A DNA stretch of 64,000 nucleotides from Photobacterium jeanii (GTDB lineage Bacteria > Pseudomonadota > Gammaproteobacteria > Enterobacterales > Vibrionaceae): contig NZ_LVHF01000012.1 of assembly GCF_001650345.1 (NCBI RefSeq), forward strand, positions 1,302,001 through 1,366,000, read 5' to 3'. The position numbers and the translations under genes are program-made. Below the pieces are notes generated by a model that was not told where the DNA came from, searched no databases, and saw nothing but the letters and a program-made list of their open reading frames with translations. This document shows positions 1 through 8,646 of this stretch, in pieces; the first letter of the stretch is position 1; each line of letters begins with the position of its first letter.

Positions 1-2
1 AA

Positions 3-218
3 AATATCGATAAAGCCATCAAGCTGGCAACCACACCACCGCTGACCGAGCAGCAAGCGATGACAATTTCAGCCAATGTCAAAGCCAGACCCAATATAGA
101 TGTCCAAAGTTATAACGACGGTAATCCTTGGTGCGTGAGAATGCATAACCAGCTAACTGAAGCGATCAAAATAACCGAACAGATCGTGATGGACTATGAG
201 GCCAAGACGTATGGTTAA
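3..218 (+). CDS. C-terminal part of a protein encoded upstream (possibly PgtC-like)
   Basis: An open frame enters at the left edge and ends at TAA 216-218, giving 71 residues ending in EAKTYG. No start is in the window. The stop overlaps the start of the following sensor kinase by 8 bp, so the two are translationally coupled. In the Salmonella pgt regulatory cluster a periplasmic PgtC precedes the PgtB sensor and PgtA regulator, and this could be the equivalent binding protein. That is inferred from position; I do not recognise the sequence itself. Confidence 0.7.
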   Translation, partial: NIDKAIKLATTPPLTEQQAMTISANVKARPNIDVQSYNDGNPWCVRMHNQLTEAIKITEQIVMDYEAKTYG

Positions 219-2577
219 CGTGAATACCATCGGCAACCGCCTTATTTTTGCCATTGGCTTTATGGCACTACTGACCGTTGGTGTGAGTGGTGTGGCGGTA
301 TACAACTGGGAAACCCTTGACGATCACATCGAAGAAATCGTCACTATCAATATGCCAACGCTGCGCTCAAGTTACCAATTAGAGCGTAATACTGCAGGCT
401 TACAAGCAGCGCTGAACCAAATCAGCATGAATACGGATCCGGTGATCCACCATGAACTGCAACAAAAAATCACCGCCAAGCTTCTGCTGATCAATCTGGC
501 AATCAAAGACACGGTCAGCATGGAAGAGTACGCCGCGATCCTCAATACCCAGCAAGGGCTTGCTGAAACCTTGCAGAACTACACTAACGAGCTTGAGAAG
601 CGAAACCAGCAGCTCGACACCTTGTCACAAATTGAAAATAACATTCACTGGGTACACCAAGATCTCATCAACGAGCTACCATTGTTGCAGCAAGAGGTCG
701 AGTGGCAACTTACCCGAATGCTACCTAATATCATCGACACCAATGCCATCATTGATGTCATGACCGAGTTCTCACTGATCCAATCAATTACGGTTAAAGA
801 AAACGAACTCCACCAGCTCGCACAAGAAATTATTCTGCAGCATCACAACCGCGATCTCAGCAATGCGTTTTACTTTATCGGCTACAAAATTGCCGAAGTA
901 CAAACCATGAGTGAACAACTCAGCCACTACCCTTCCACCTCGACCTATCGCGAACGGCTCAGCGATTTGATCAAGGTGGTTGCCCCAAGTGGCCCGTTAG
1001 AGCAGCAGCTAAAGCAAAACGCTGAAATTTACCGGGTGATCATCCAGCACGAGGCCGAAATTCAGCAACGACTTGCCAAGCAAGAAGCTTTGATCCAAAA
1101 AATGGTAACGGCAGCCGATGACAACCTGATCAATCTTAACGAGCAAACTCGTAAAGCGATTATCATCAGTAACTTATTCTTACTGGGTGCAGTCTGTTTG
1201 GCGATTGTGCTGACCATTATTTTGTCGATTTACTTAGTCGGTCGCGGAATTGTGAAACGCCTCAATACCTTGAGCCGCGATCTACATGAAGTCACTAAGG
1301 GTAACCTTGATGCTGAGATCCAAGTTTCCGGCAAAGATGAGATTGGTTTAATAGGCCAAAACCTGCGCCAATTCTGCCATCAAATGAAAGAGATGGAGCG
1401 AACCAACGCCCTTAACTTAATCAACAATACTCAAGCCAGTATCATCACGTGCGATCTGACAGGGCAAGTGGAGTCTGTGAACTCCAGTGCGCTTCATTTA
1501 TTCCAGCACAAACCGACCGACAGTGAACCTATTGTTATCTGGCAATTGTTTAATAGCACCATAGATTCACGCCTTGAGTCACTCTTTCATGACAATAGCC
1601 CGCTGCTAGAAAATGGCGCATGTAACCTGACGCTCAAGCATTTCCATAACCAAGAACACTTGTATCTCCGCCTTGATTTCCGCCTATTCCAACAAGGTAA
1701 TACCGATAAAGTCATCATCACTATGACTGATATTACCGAGCAAGAAAAAGCCGCCCGTTGGTTAGAAAGTATCGTATATGAAAAGACCGAATCCCTGACC
1801 AACCGTAACCGCCAATTACGTGAAGAGATCGAAGATCGTAAACGGATCGAGCAAGATTTACGTGCGACACAAGATGAATTGATCCAAGCAGCCAAAATGG
1901 CAGTGGTCGGTCAAACTATGACATCACTCGCACATGAGTTAAATCAGCCACTGTCAGCAATATCGACTCATGTTTTTGCGACTAAAATGGCAGTGAAGAA
2001 AAATAAGCTCAATAAATTACCGACCAATTTAGAAAAAATAGAAGGGCTAACCTCGCGTATGGGGCGTATTATCGCCAGCCTTCGTAACTTCTCGAAGAAG
2101 CAATCGGCTGATAACCCATTAAGCCCAATCGCAGTCCGAGACTCTGTCGAACAAGCGATGCAGATTGTCGAAGGTCGAGCTCGGGTTCAACAAACCCAAA
2201 TTGAAAATGCTATCGATCCTAACTTGCTGATCCTTGCTGACGATGTGCAGTTTGAGCAAGTTCTAGTGAATTTACTCGTGAATAGTTGTGATGCCGTCGC
2301 TAGCAATGAGCCGCGTCATATCAAAGTACATTCACTACCACCGAACCCACACACCATCATGATCGCGGTTAGTGACACCGGCGGTGGCTTTGACGCTGTC
2401 ATGATGAAAAAACTGTTTACGCCATTTACAACAACAAAAGATGTGGGACTTGGCTTAGGCTTAAGCATTTGTCGCTCAATTCTGACCCGATTTGGGGGAA
2501 GCATTTCTCTTGCATCCAATTTAGATCAGGGTGCAATGGTGATACTGGAGTTACCAAAACATGAAAATAACCAATGA
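211..2577 (+). CDS. PgtB-like membrane sensor histidine kinase
   Basis: Two-component sensor of about 788 residues. A first membrane segment (about 8-30) and a second (about 316-343) flank a long, largely helical periplasmic region. HAMP follows (about 344-395), then a PAS-like region (about 405-510), a coiled coil, and a kinase core with H-box SLAHELNQPLSA (phospho-His near 575), N-box NLLVNSCDAV (about 687), G1 DTGGG (about 722) and G2 GLGLGLS (about 746). I prefer ATG 211, because GAGG at 198-201 is well spaced and the start overlaps the preceding stop; an in-frame ATG at 196 lacks this. The next gene, a response regulator, overlaps its end by 17 bp. Arrangement and domain order resemble Salmonella PgtB (phosphoglycerate transport control), but the ligand here is unknown. 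Confidence 0.85.
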   Translation: MVNVNTIGNRLIFAIGFMALLTVGVSGVAVYNWETLDDHIEEIVTINMPTLRSSYQLERNTAGLQAALNQISMNTDPVIHHELQQKITAKLLLINLAIKDTVSMEEYAAILNTQQGLAETLQNYTNELEKRNQQLDTLSQIENNIHWVHQDLINELPLLQQEVEWQLTRMLPNIIDTNAIIDVMTEFSLIQSITVKENELHQLAQEIILQHHNRDLSNAFYFIGYKIAEVQTMSEQLSHYPSTSTYRERLSDLIKVVAPSGPLEQQLKQNAEIYRVIIQHEAEIQQRLAKQEALIQKMVTAADDNLINLNEQTRKAIIISNLFLLGAVCLAIVLTIILSIYLVGRGIVKRLNTLSRDLHEVTKGNLDAEIQVSGKDEIGLIGQNLRQFCHQMKEMERTNALNLINNTQASIITCDLTGQVESVNSSALHLFQHKPTDSEPIVIWQLFNSTIDSRLESLFHDNSPLLENGACNLTLKHFHNQEHLYLRLDFRLFQQGNTDKVIITMTDITEQEKAARWLESIVYEKTESLTNRNRQLREEIEDRKRIEQDLRATQDELIQAAKMAVVGQTMTSLAHELNQPLSAISTHVFATKMAVKKNKLNKLPTNLEKIEGLTSRMGRIIASLRNFSKKQSADNPLSPIAVRDSVEQAMQIVEGRARVQQTQIENAIDPNLLILADDVQFEQVLVNLLVNSCDAVASNEPRHIKVHSLPPNPHTIMIAVSDTGGGFDAVMMKKLFTPFTTTKDVGLGLGLSICRSILTRFGGSISLASNLDQGAMVILELPKHENNQ

Positions 2578-3838
2578 TACTCAAGTGCTGGTCATTGATG
2601 ATGACCAAGATGTCGTTGAGGCATACCAAGACTTATTAGAGATAGCCGGTTATAGCGCCCTTGCAGTTACAGATCCAACCAAAGCAGTGGATATGCTGCA
2701 TAAAGACTGGGCGGGTGTCGTGGTCACCGATATCTATATGCCGGGATTAAGCGGTATCGAACTGCTTGATCAGATCAAACAGCTTGACCATGAATTACCT
2801 GTCATCATGATCACAGGTCATGGTGATATTCCAATGGCTGTCGATGCAGTTAAAAAAGGTGCAGTGGACTTTCTGCAAAAGCCACTTCAACCAGAACAAT
2901 TATTGGAGCTGCTAGAGAGATTCCTGCCTCAACGCCAGCAAGTGATTGCTCAACGCCTTACGCTATTAAAAGGGGCGAGTAACGTCTTGCTGGGTGATAG
3001 CCCATTGATCTGTAAGATCCGAGATCAAGTTGCGGAAACCGCACCAACATTAAAAGACGTACTGATCGAAGGTTGTCCGGGAACGGGTCGCAGTACCGTA
3101 GCGCGCCTTCTTCACGACAGTAGCCAAATTCGTCAAGGCCCTTACGCCACTTTACGCGGTAGCGATGTGAGTACGACGCCGGATCTGCAACGCAGTATGA
3201 TCTCAGCTCGTAGCGGGTCACTGTGTTTACACAACCCGCAAGACATGCCAAAAGAAACGCAAAAGTGGTTATGTCGATTCCTACTGGAGCAAGAGCGTCA
3301 GGGTAAAAAAGAAGTTCGTGTACTGGCAGTAACCGATGGTGGCTCGGAGCAACAAGTTGAAACCGAAGCCTTCTTACCTGAGCTGTTTTACTTCCTCAGT
3401 CAGGTACGTATTTCACTCCCAACGGTACAGCAACGCACCTGTGATATCGCCCCACTGTTTAAGCACTTCTTAAAACAGAGCTGCTTAACTTTGAAAAAGC
3501 CGGTGCCAGCTGTTGATAAAGCATATATCAACACCTTAAATCGCCACGAGTGGACGGGTAACGTGCTTGAGATTAAAAATGTTGCCGAGCTGTACGCGAT
3601 TGGGATTGTGAAACTTGCAGGTCAAGAGCGCACGAAACCGCTTGAACAAATGAGTAGCCCGTTAGATGACTTGGTGGATAACTACGAAAAGCAAGTGATT
3701 GAAGATGCCTTGTACTTGTTTGCCGGGCGAATAAATGAAGTTTCCAGCTACCTGCAGATCCCACGCAAAAAGCTGTATCTTCGAATGAAAAAGCACAACC
3801 TTGATAAAGCAGAATACAAAGTAAGACCAACAAACTAA
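2561..3838 (+). CDS. PgtA-like response regulator with degenerate sigma-54 activator domain
   Basis: 425 residues. The N-terminal receiver has the acidic pocket D13-D14-D15, phospho-acceptor D57 (VVVTDIYMP), T85 and K107. The central region aligns with the NtrC-type AAA+ domain but is eroded: Walker A is GCPGTGRS (171-178), no GAFTGA sigma-54 contact loop is visible, and the Walker B position reads GSLCLHN (about 219-225) without the Asp-Glu pair. The C-terminus keeps a Fis-type helix-turn-helix (about 390-415, INEVSSYLQIPRKKLYLRM). It is coupled to the kinase by a 17-bp overlap. It probably binds DNA after phosphorylation but is unlikely to remodel sigma-54 polymerase in the usual way. Confidence 0.85.
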   Translation: MKITNDTQVLVIDDDQDVVEAYQDLLEIAGYSALAVTDPTKAVDMLHKDWAGVVVTDIYMPGLSGIELLDQIKQLDHELPVIMITGHGDIPMAVDAVKKGAVDFLQKPLQPEQLLELLERFLPQRQQVIAQRLTLLKGASNVLLGDSPLICKIRDQVAETAPTLKDVLIEGCPGTGRSTVARLLHDSSQIRQGPYATLRGSDVSTTPDLQRSMISARSGSLCLHNPQDMPKETQKWLCRFLLEQERQGKKEVRVLAVTDGGSEQQVETEAFLPELFYFLSQVRISLPTVQQRTCDIAPLFKHFLKQSCLTLKKPVPAVDKAYINTLNRHEWTGNVLEIKNVAELYAIGIVKLAGQERTKPLEQMSSPLDDLVDNYEKQVIEDALYLFAGRINEVSSYLQIPRKKLYLRMKKHNLDKAEYKVRPTN

Positions 3839-3866
3839 GTTGTTATTTTGTTTGCTTATAAAGTAC

Positions 3867-3894
3867 AAAGCCCAGTTCATTGGAACTGGGCTTT
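3867..3894. terminator. Bidirectional rho-independent terminator
   Basis: Inverted repeat GCCCAGTTC / GAACTGGGC (loop ATTG region) flanked by AAA on the left and TTT on the right, placed between the convergent regulator gene and the YccT-family gene. It can serve both. Confidence 0.8.
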
Positions 3895-3911
3895 GTTATT
3901 TTATACTGCGC

Positions 3912-4562
3912 TTACAGGCCAAGTGCCCATCGCATAAACTCTTTACGACGTTGTTCGTCAGCACCTCGATACAACTCACGTAACAATGCATCGGCTTGAG
4001 CTGGCGTTAGTTTACTGACGTTAATCGCACTTGCTGATGAAATAACAGCTTTGCCATTATCTCCAGCTGCTGTTGCAGATAGCTCAGGGGCAGCCACAGA
4101 AGAACCGATTTGAGCCGCCAACAAGGTATGATAGTTAGCTGTAATTGGTGAGCCTTCAAAAGGAACGAGTTCAGACTCATGCTCCACTGGATTCCCTTTC
4201 GCATCAATCAAAGTAAAAGTAGGCTTTTGAGCAAACGCTTTTACTTCACGCTGAGTATCAACACGCGGTGGTTTTAAGGTGATCACATCACCATCAATAG
4301 CATAAAAACTCACTAAAATAGGCTGCGAACTAACGTACCCCAATGATTGAGCTGTCGAATGTGGGTTAGTAGGACTATCAAAACGCACCAACAAATGCTG
4401 CTCACCCTCTGGTAGTACTACTTCTTTTTGCGCTTTTTTAAGTTTGACTTGCTGCGTTGCCAAAATTTCAAAATTGCTTGGTACTTTAATCTTCACATCA
4501 GCCCAAGCAGACTGAGCAACCAACAAAACAGGTAATACTGATGCAAGCAGCGTCTTTTTCAT
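3912..4562 (-). CDS. DUF2057 (YccT/CsgI) family periplasmic protein
   Basis: 216 residues with a cleavable signal peptide (cleavage after SAWA, about residue 21). The mature part begins DVKIKVPSNFEILATQQVKL and has the layout of the DUF2057 family. The E. coli member YccT (CsgI) is a periplasmic protein reported to restrain curli assembly; whether this protein does so is not shown here. It lies downstream of the porin gene on the same strand, separated by a terminator, and converges with the response-regulator gene. Confidence 0.8.
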   Translation of the reverse strand: MKKTLLASVLPVLLVAQSAWADVKIKVPSNFEILATQQVKLKKAQKEVVLPEGEQHLLVRFDSPTNPHSTAQSLGYVSSQPILVSFYAIDGDVITLKPPRVDTQREVKAFAQKPTFTLIDAKGNPVEHESELVPFEGSPITANYHTLLAAQIGSSVAAPELSATAAGDNGKAVISSASAINVSKLTPAQADALLRELYRGADEQRRKEFMRWALGL

Positions 4563-4617
4563 TCCTTATCCCTTAAATATTTTTATGTCGTATTCCACAG
4601 CAAACATCACTTATAGA

Positions 4618-4645
4618 GGAAAGCCAGCGCTTTCACGCTGGCTTG
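4618..4645 (-). terminator. Terminator of the porin gene
   Basis: Inverted repeat AAGCCAGCG / CGCTGGCTT at 4621-4629 and 4636-4644 lies just past the porin stop codon on the minus strand, followed by a pyrimidine-rich tract. Confidence 0.7.
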
Positions 4646-4687
4646 TCTTATAAAGGATTCATGCAGTATTTCTGATTACGGGTTCAA

Positions 4688-5755
4688 TTAGAACTCGTAG
4701 CGTAGACCTAAGTGGTAGTAATCTTGGTTTAGATCGTACTTAGCATTGCTTGCTTTAGACTTATCTTCACCATCACGTTTCACGTAGCTAGTGAAGATAG
4801 AAGAACGATCAGTCAGTTTGTACTGAACTTCAGCAGTCCAGTCTTTCATTGTGCGATCTGTTGTTGAACCAGTTTTCGCTTTATAGTCACGGTAACCACC
4901 GCGAACAACCCAATCGTTTTGGAAATCGTAAACCGCTGTTAGCTCGTAACCTTTATCTTTAGTTGCGTCGCTATTGCCTTTGTAAGACAGTTTGTCTTCA
5001 GAGTAAACCGCGCCTAGCATTAGGTCATTAAAGTAGTAACGCGTACCGATAGTCCAGAAATCGTTCTTATCTAGGTTTTGCTGAGCCGCATCTTTTACAT
5101 TGTCTTCAGCAGTGTTACGTTGGTAACCCACAACTGGTGCTAGTTTACCCGCGTTACCCATATCGAAAGTGTAACGAGCCGCTACGTTGTAGCCGTTTTT
5201 CAGACGATCGTTACCAATGATGTATGCTGCAGACACGTCTAGGTCACCGAAAGTACCTTGGTACTGTAGGGTGTCATCTTGACGGAAAACTTGAGTTGCG
5301 TTGCTGTTAATTACACTAGCTTGGCTTGCTAGGTTAACGTCAGACGCTGCGAATACATCGGCAATGTCAGTTGCCATGATTAGACCTGAAGCAACACGAC
5401 CGAAAGTCACTTTACCGATGTTACCCATGTCAACACCAGCCCACACGTAACGAGCGGTGAAGCTGTCGTTACCTGCGTTTGCGCCTTCAGCTGCACCGAT
5501 TTGGTACTCAGCCCAACCGATTACAGACATTTGATCATTAATAGTTTGTGCGCCACCGAAACCAAGACGGTTATCGAAGCGACCACGTGCGTTACCGTCT
5601 GCGTTATCACCACCAGTACGGTTAGTCATGCTAAAACCAAGACGACCGAACACATCTACCTGTGAGCCATCTTCAGCTTGGTAAACGGTTGCTGCTTGAG
5701 CAGTACCTGCAACAAGCATTGCAGGAAGTAGTGCTGCTAGAAGTGTTTTTTTCAT
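4688..5755 (-). CDS. Gram-negative trimeric porin (OmpL/OmpH-like)
   Basis: 355 residues: signal peptide cut after AQA (about residue 21), then a general-porin beta-barrel with VDVFGRLGFSM near the mature N-terminus, repeated Gly/aromatic strands and a C-terminal aromatic residue (GLRYEF) typical of outer-membrane insertion signals. It most resembles the OmpL/OmpH-type porins of Photobacterium and should form a diffusion channel for small hydrophilic solutes. It is monocistronic, with a 0.4 kb upstream region and its own terminator. The codon choice (few rare codons, many GTA/GTT) fits a strongly expressed gene. Confidence 0.9.
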   Translation of the reverse strand: MKKTLLAALLPAMLVAGTAQAATVYQAEDGSQVDVFGRLGFSMTNRTGGDNADGNARGRFDNRLGFGGAQTINDQMSVIGWAEYQIGAAEGANAGNDSFTARYVWAGVDMGNIGKVTFGRVASGLIMATDIADVFAASDVNLASQASVINSNATQVFRQDDTLQYQGTFGDLDVSAAYIIGNDRLKNGYNVAARYTFDMGNAGKLAPVVGYQRNTAEDNVKDAAQQNLDKNDFWTIGTRYYFNDLMLGAVYSEDKLSYKGNSDATKDKGYELTAVYDFQNDWVVRGGYRDYKAKTGSTTDRTMKDWTAEVQYKLTDRSSIFTSYVKRDGEDKSKASNAKYDLNQDYYHLGLRYEF

Positions 5756-6183
5756 TTTCTGAGTCCTAATCTTTTTATTGGTTATCCCTATCTGACATGT
5801 TCATATCCAGTGTTCCATCGAACAAATCAGATAATTTTGCTTTTCTTCCTTGAATGGCAGCAGAACCCTAAACGCTGCCAAATTCCCTATAAAAGCACGG
5901 GTATTTACACATTTTTGGAGCAAAAAAAGCAGGGTATTTATGTCTTTATCAGTACAATAACCACTCGCATTTGCCAATTACGATAGACATTTAAGCTGAA
6001 TCACTCCTGAATAAAAACAGCGTTGTTTTGTATTTTGAAATAATTATTATTGTTTGTGATTATGATCGTATTTCTGATTCCAGATATGCAGCTTGTTACG
6101 CATTTTTGTGCTTTGCGCAGCCAGTTGAAGGGATATAGAGAGAGGATTACAATAGAGGTCTCATTTTTATCTTGGTCAATCCC
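5756..6183. other. Intergenic region between porin and rlmA
   Basis: AT-rich region holding the divergent promoters. An inverted repeat TGGCAGC / GCTGCCA (5855-5861 and 5874-5880) lies about 100 bp upstream of the porin start and could be an operator or 5' UTR hairpin. No gene is recognised; an open frame on the minus strand (6001-6258) runs into rlmA and looks spurious. Confidence 0.5.
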
Positions 6184-7002
6184 ATGCCTTATCAATGCCC
6201 TCTTTGCCATCAAAGCCTGAACACTACCACTCATTCTTGGCACTGCGAGAATAATCATCAGTTTGATCTCGCCAAAGAAGGCTACGTCAACCTAATGCCA
6301 GCTCACCACAAAAGTTCTAAAAATCCCGGTGATAACAAAGAAATGATGCAAGCCCGTCGTTTCTTCTTAAATAGCGATCATTACGAAACCTTACGTCAAA
6401 ATGTGGTTTCTGCACTTCGTGAGCATATGGTTTCAAGTGCAACAGATCTTTTAGATATCGGTTGTGGTGAAGGCTACTACACCTCCGCTTTTACTGAGCT
6501 GAACGACCAGCACCCTGAATTTCAGGTACATGGCTTAGATATATCAAAAGTGGCAGTCCGTTATGCTGCTAAGCGTGCCAAAGACTGTCAATTTAGCGTT
6601 GCTTCAAGCCACCGTCTTCCGTTTGCAGAACAATCCCTTGATGCAATTGTTCGCATTTACGCCCCTTGTAAACCCAATGAGCTTCAACGTGTTATCAAGG
6701 AAAATGGCATCTTAGTGACGGTTACCCCTGCTGCGCGACATTTATATCAATTACGCGAGCTAATTTATGATGAGGTTCGCCTTCATGACATTGCTCCAGA
6801 GCATATTGAAGGCTTCGAGTTGGTTAAAGATCAGCATTTACTTTACAGCATGAAATTAAATGGTGAGGAAGCAACAGCCTTGATGCAAATGACGCCGTTT
6901 GCATGGCGCACTTCAGAAGCAGTGTGGCAACAATTGGCACAAGCGAATGACTTTGAATGTGAAGCCGACTTCGCGATTCGCGTATACCGTAAAACAAAAT
7001 AA
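6184..7002 (+). CDS. rlmA: 23S rRNA (guanine-745-N1) methyltransferase RlmA
   Basis: 272 residues from ATG 6184 (MPYQCPLC); a TTG four codons upstream is a less likely start. The N-terminal zinc site is C5, C8, C21, H25, followed by the family signature KEGYVNLMPAHHKSSKNPGD. The SAM-binding Rossmann motif LLDIGCGEGYY (about 88-98) follows. RlmA methylates N1 of G745 in 23S rRNA helix 35. The gene is single, transcribed away from the porin. Confidence 0.92.
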   Translation: MPYQCPLCHQSLNTTTHSWHCENNHQFDLAKEGYVNLMPAHHKSSKNPGDNKEMMQARRFFLNSDHYETLRQNVVSALREHMVSSATDLLDIGCGEGYYTSAFTELNDQHPEFQVHGLDISKVAVRYAAKRAKDCQFSVASSHRLPFAEQSLDAIVRIYAPCKPNELQRVIKENGILVTVTPAARHLYQLRELIYDEVRLHDIAPEHIEGFELVKDQHLLYSMKLNGEEATALMQMTPFAWRTSEAVWQQLAQANDFECEADFAIRVYRKTK

Positions 7003-7017
7003 CCACCGCAAGTGAAA

Positions 7018-7053
7018 TTGATTCTCAATAACCATTGAGAATCAATTTCAACT
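7018..7053. promoter_or_regulatory. Perfect 16-bp inverted repeat, probable Fur site
   Basis: Arms GAAATTGATTCTCAAT and ATTGAGAATCAATTTC separated by AACC, about 70 bp upstream of the ChaN-like gene and just after rlmA. The ATTGAGAATCA core resembles Vibrio Fur boxes, and haem-binding ChaN proteins are commonly iron-regulated. It lacks a T-run directly after the stem, so it is a poorer fit for an rlmA terminator, although it could do both. Confidence 0.55.
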
Positions 7054-7120
7054 ACTCTATTATCCCGCCTTTCTTCTACAGTTAAACAACATATTATCGT
7101 GTTGAGGTTTGGGAATTTTC

Positions 7121-8074
7121 ATGAAAAAGTGGCTTTCACTTGGCTGCCTTAGCTTACTGATGGGCTGTACTAGCCAATCCGCTCCTGTTGCCAGCTCTCT
7201 CTCTAGTGCACCAACGTTTTACGATTACACTATTCGCTCCCCTCAAGGTGAGGTGCTTTCTGTTACACAACTGGCTGACGCAGTAAAAGATGCGGATATT
7301 GTATTAGTCGGCGAATGGCACGGTCATCCAGCTGCCCACTTATTGCAAGCACAGCTACTCGCAGCCATGTATAGCAACAACTCAAACATTGCGCTTTCAA
7401 TGGAACAGTTTACTCGTGACAAACAAACTGTGGTTGATGATTATTTACAAGGGAAGTTAGGAGAAGCTGAGCTGAAAAAGCAAGGCAATGCTTGGCCTAA
7501 CTACACTTCTGACTACCGCCCACTGGTTGAGTTTGCCAAAGCCAATAAGCTGGATGTGATTGCAGCCAATGCGCCAAAGCCTATCGTGCGCTGTATTGGT
7601 AAATTTGGTGGCGACTATTTAGCGAAGCTTCCAGCCAATGAGCGCGCGTGGGTTGCAGACTCATTAACGCTGAGCAAAGACGCGTATCAAGAAAAATTCA
7701 TTCGCTCAATGCACCACGGTAACGAAGCCAAAACCTTACGTCAGTTTGCCGCGCAAACCGCATGGGATGATACGATGGCAGAAAGTATGGTGAACTACCT
7801 TGCTAACCATCCAAACACTCAGATTTTGCATACTGCCGGGTTGTTCCACGTTGCAGAAGGCTTAGGCACCGCTTCACGCATTGCCTCACGCAATCCGAAA
7901 CTGAAGGTCGTCATGGTGACACCTATTAATGCTGATTCACCACTCGACGGTAATGCACCTGACTACCAAGTCGAAATGATGGCGCTACCAAAGCAATACC
8001 ACAGCAAAGAAGCCATGATGGCAGCAATGGGAAAAATTCACGGACGTAATAAAACATTGCAATGCTATGAGTAG
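7121..8074 (+). CDS. ChaN family haem-binding lipoprotein
   Basis: About 317 residues from ATG 7121; an in-frame TTG at 7109 is disfavoured because the lipoprotein signal fits the ATG (lipobox LMGC, Cys16). The mature domain carries the ChaN/Cofac_haem_bdg signature VGEWHGHPAAH (Glu65 and His67) and later His-rich motifs (HTAGLFHVAEG) of the EreA/ChaN (Tiki-like) superfamily. ChaN of Campylobacter binds two cofacial haems and sits in the outer membrane. The upstream Fur-like palindrome supports a role in iron or haem acquisition. Confidence 0.85.
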   Translation: MKKWLSLGCLSLLMGCTSQSAPVASSLSSAPTFYDYTIRSPQGEVLSVTQLADAVKDADIVLVGEWHGHPAAHLLQAQLLAAMYSNNSNIALSMEQFTRDKQTVVDDYLQGKLGEAELKKQGNAWPNYTSDYRPLVEFAKANKLDVIAANAPKPIVRCIGKFGGDYLAKLPANERAWVADSLTLSKDAYQEKFIRSMHHGNEAKTLRQFAAQTAWDDTMAESMVNYLANHPNTQILHTAGLFHVAEGLGTASRIASRNPKLKVVMVTPINADSPLDGNAPDYQVEMMALPKQYHSKEAMMAAMGKIHGRNKTLQCYE

Positions 8075-8646
8075 CTCTAGGTAGCATCGGTATCAGCCAA
8101 TCAGGATAAGTGGCGCTCAGAATGCGATAGCTACGCTTATTCTGGTTGGTAGTTGGAACGGTAGAAGAGTAACTGAATATTGAATTGAGCCCCATCGGCG
8201 GCCAAGCTTTTTACTTCTTTCGAGAAAGAAATACTGGGGCTCTGGGAGAGATACAGCCTGTATCTCAGGAGCACGATAACACTCTCCATCCTAGAAAGTT
8301 TATGCGTCCATACGCGCCATTATGGTTTTCTTTGCTGTCATTTCCCTGAACAAATTCGGGAATATCATTACCACCAACGTCGTTATTCTAATTAAGAATG
8401 ATATATCAGACCTCGCTCACAATTCGGTCAATAAACACATTCAAAACTTTCATAATAAAACCTTCAACTAAACTTGCCCTCCTCAGCAGCATATTAATTG
8501 CAAGCCATGTTGCACTACTGTTAAAATTTAGATGTTTTTTCTGGCTCAGTTGCGCTAAAACATTGTACCAAGAAGCCCAAAATGACTAGGGGATCCTACG
8601 TCACTCTGCGCATCAATAAGGACATGGACACCGCAAGGAGCACTCA
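8075..8646. other. 0.57 kb intergenic leader with secondary structure
   Basis: No convincing gene. Two adjacent structured elements are present: a stem GAGCCCCA / TGGGGCTC (8187-8194 with 8235-8242) enclosing a small hairpin TTCTTTC / GAAAGAA (8215-8230), then a hairpin GAGATACAG / CTGTATCTC (8248-8266). They lie about 0.4 kb upstream of the ABC importer operon. I match them to no known riboswitch. A 63-codon open frame (8398-8589) has no good ribosome-binding site or recognisable product. Confidence 0.5.

Noticed and set aside
8398-8589. 63-codon plus-strand ORF
   Set aside because: No Shine-Dalgarno, no recognised family, and composition of non-coding DNA; the frame ends shortly before the importer leader.
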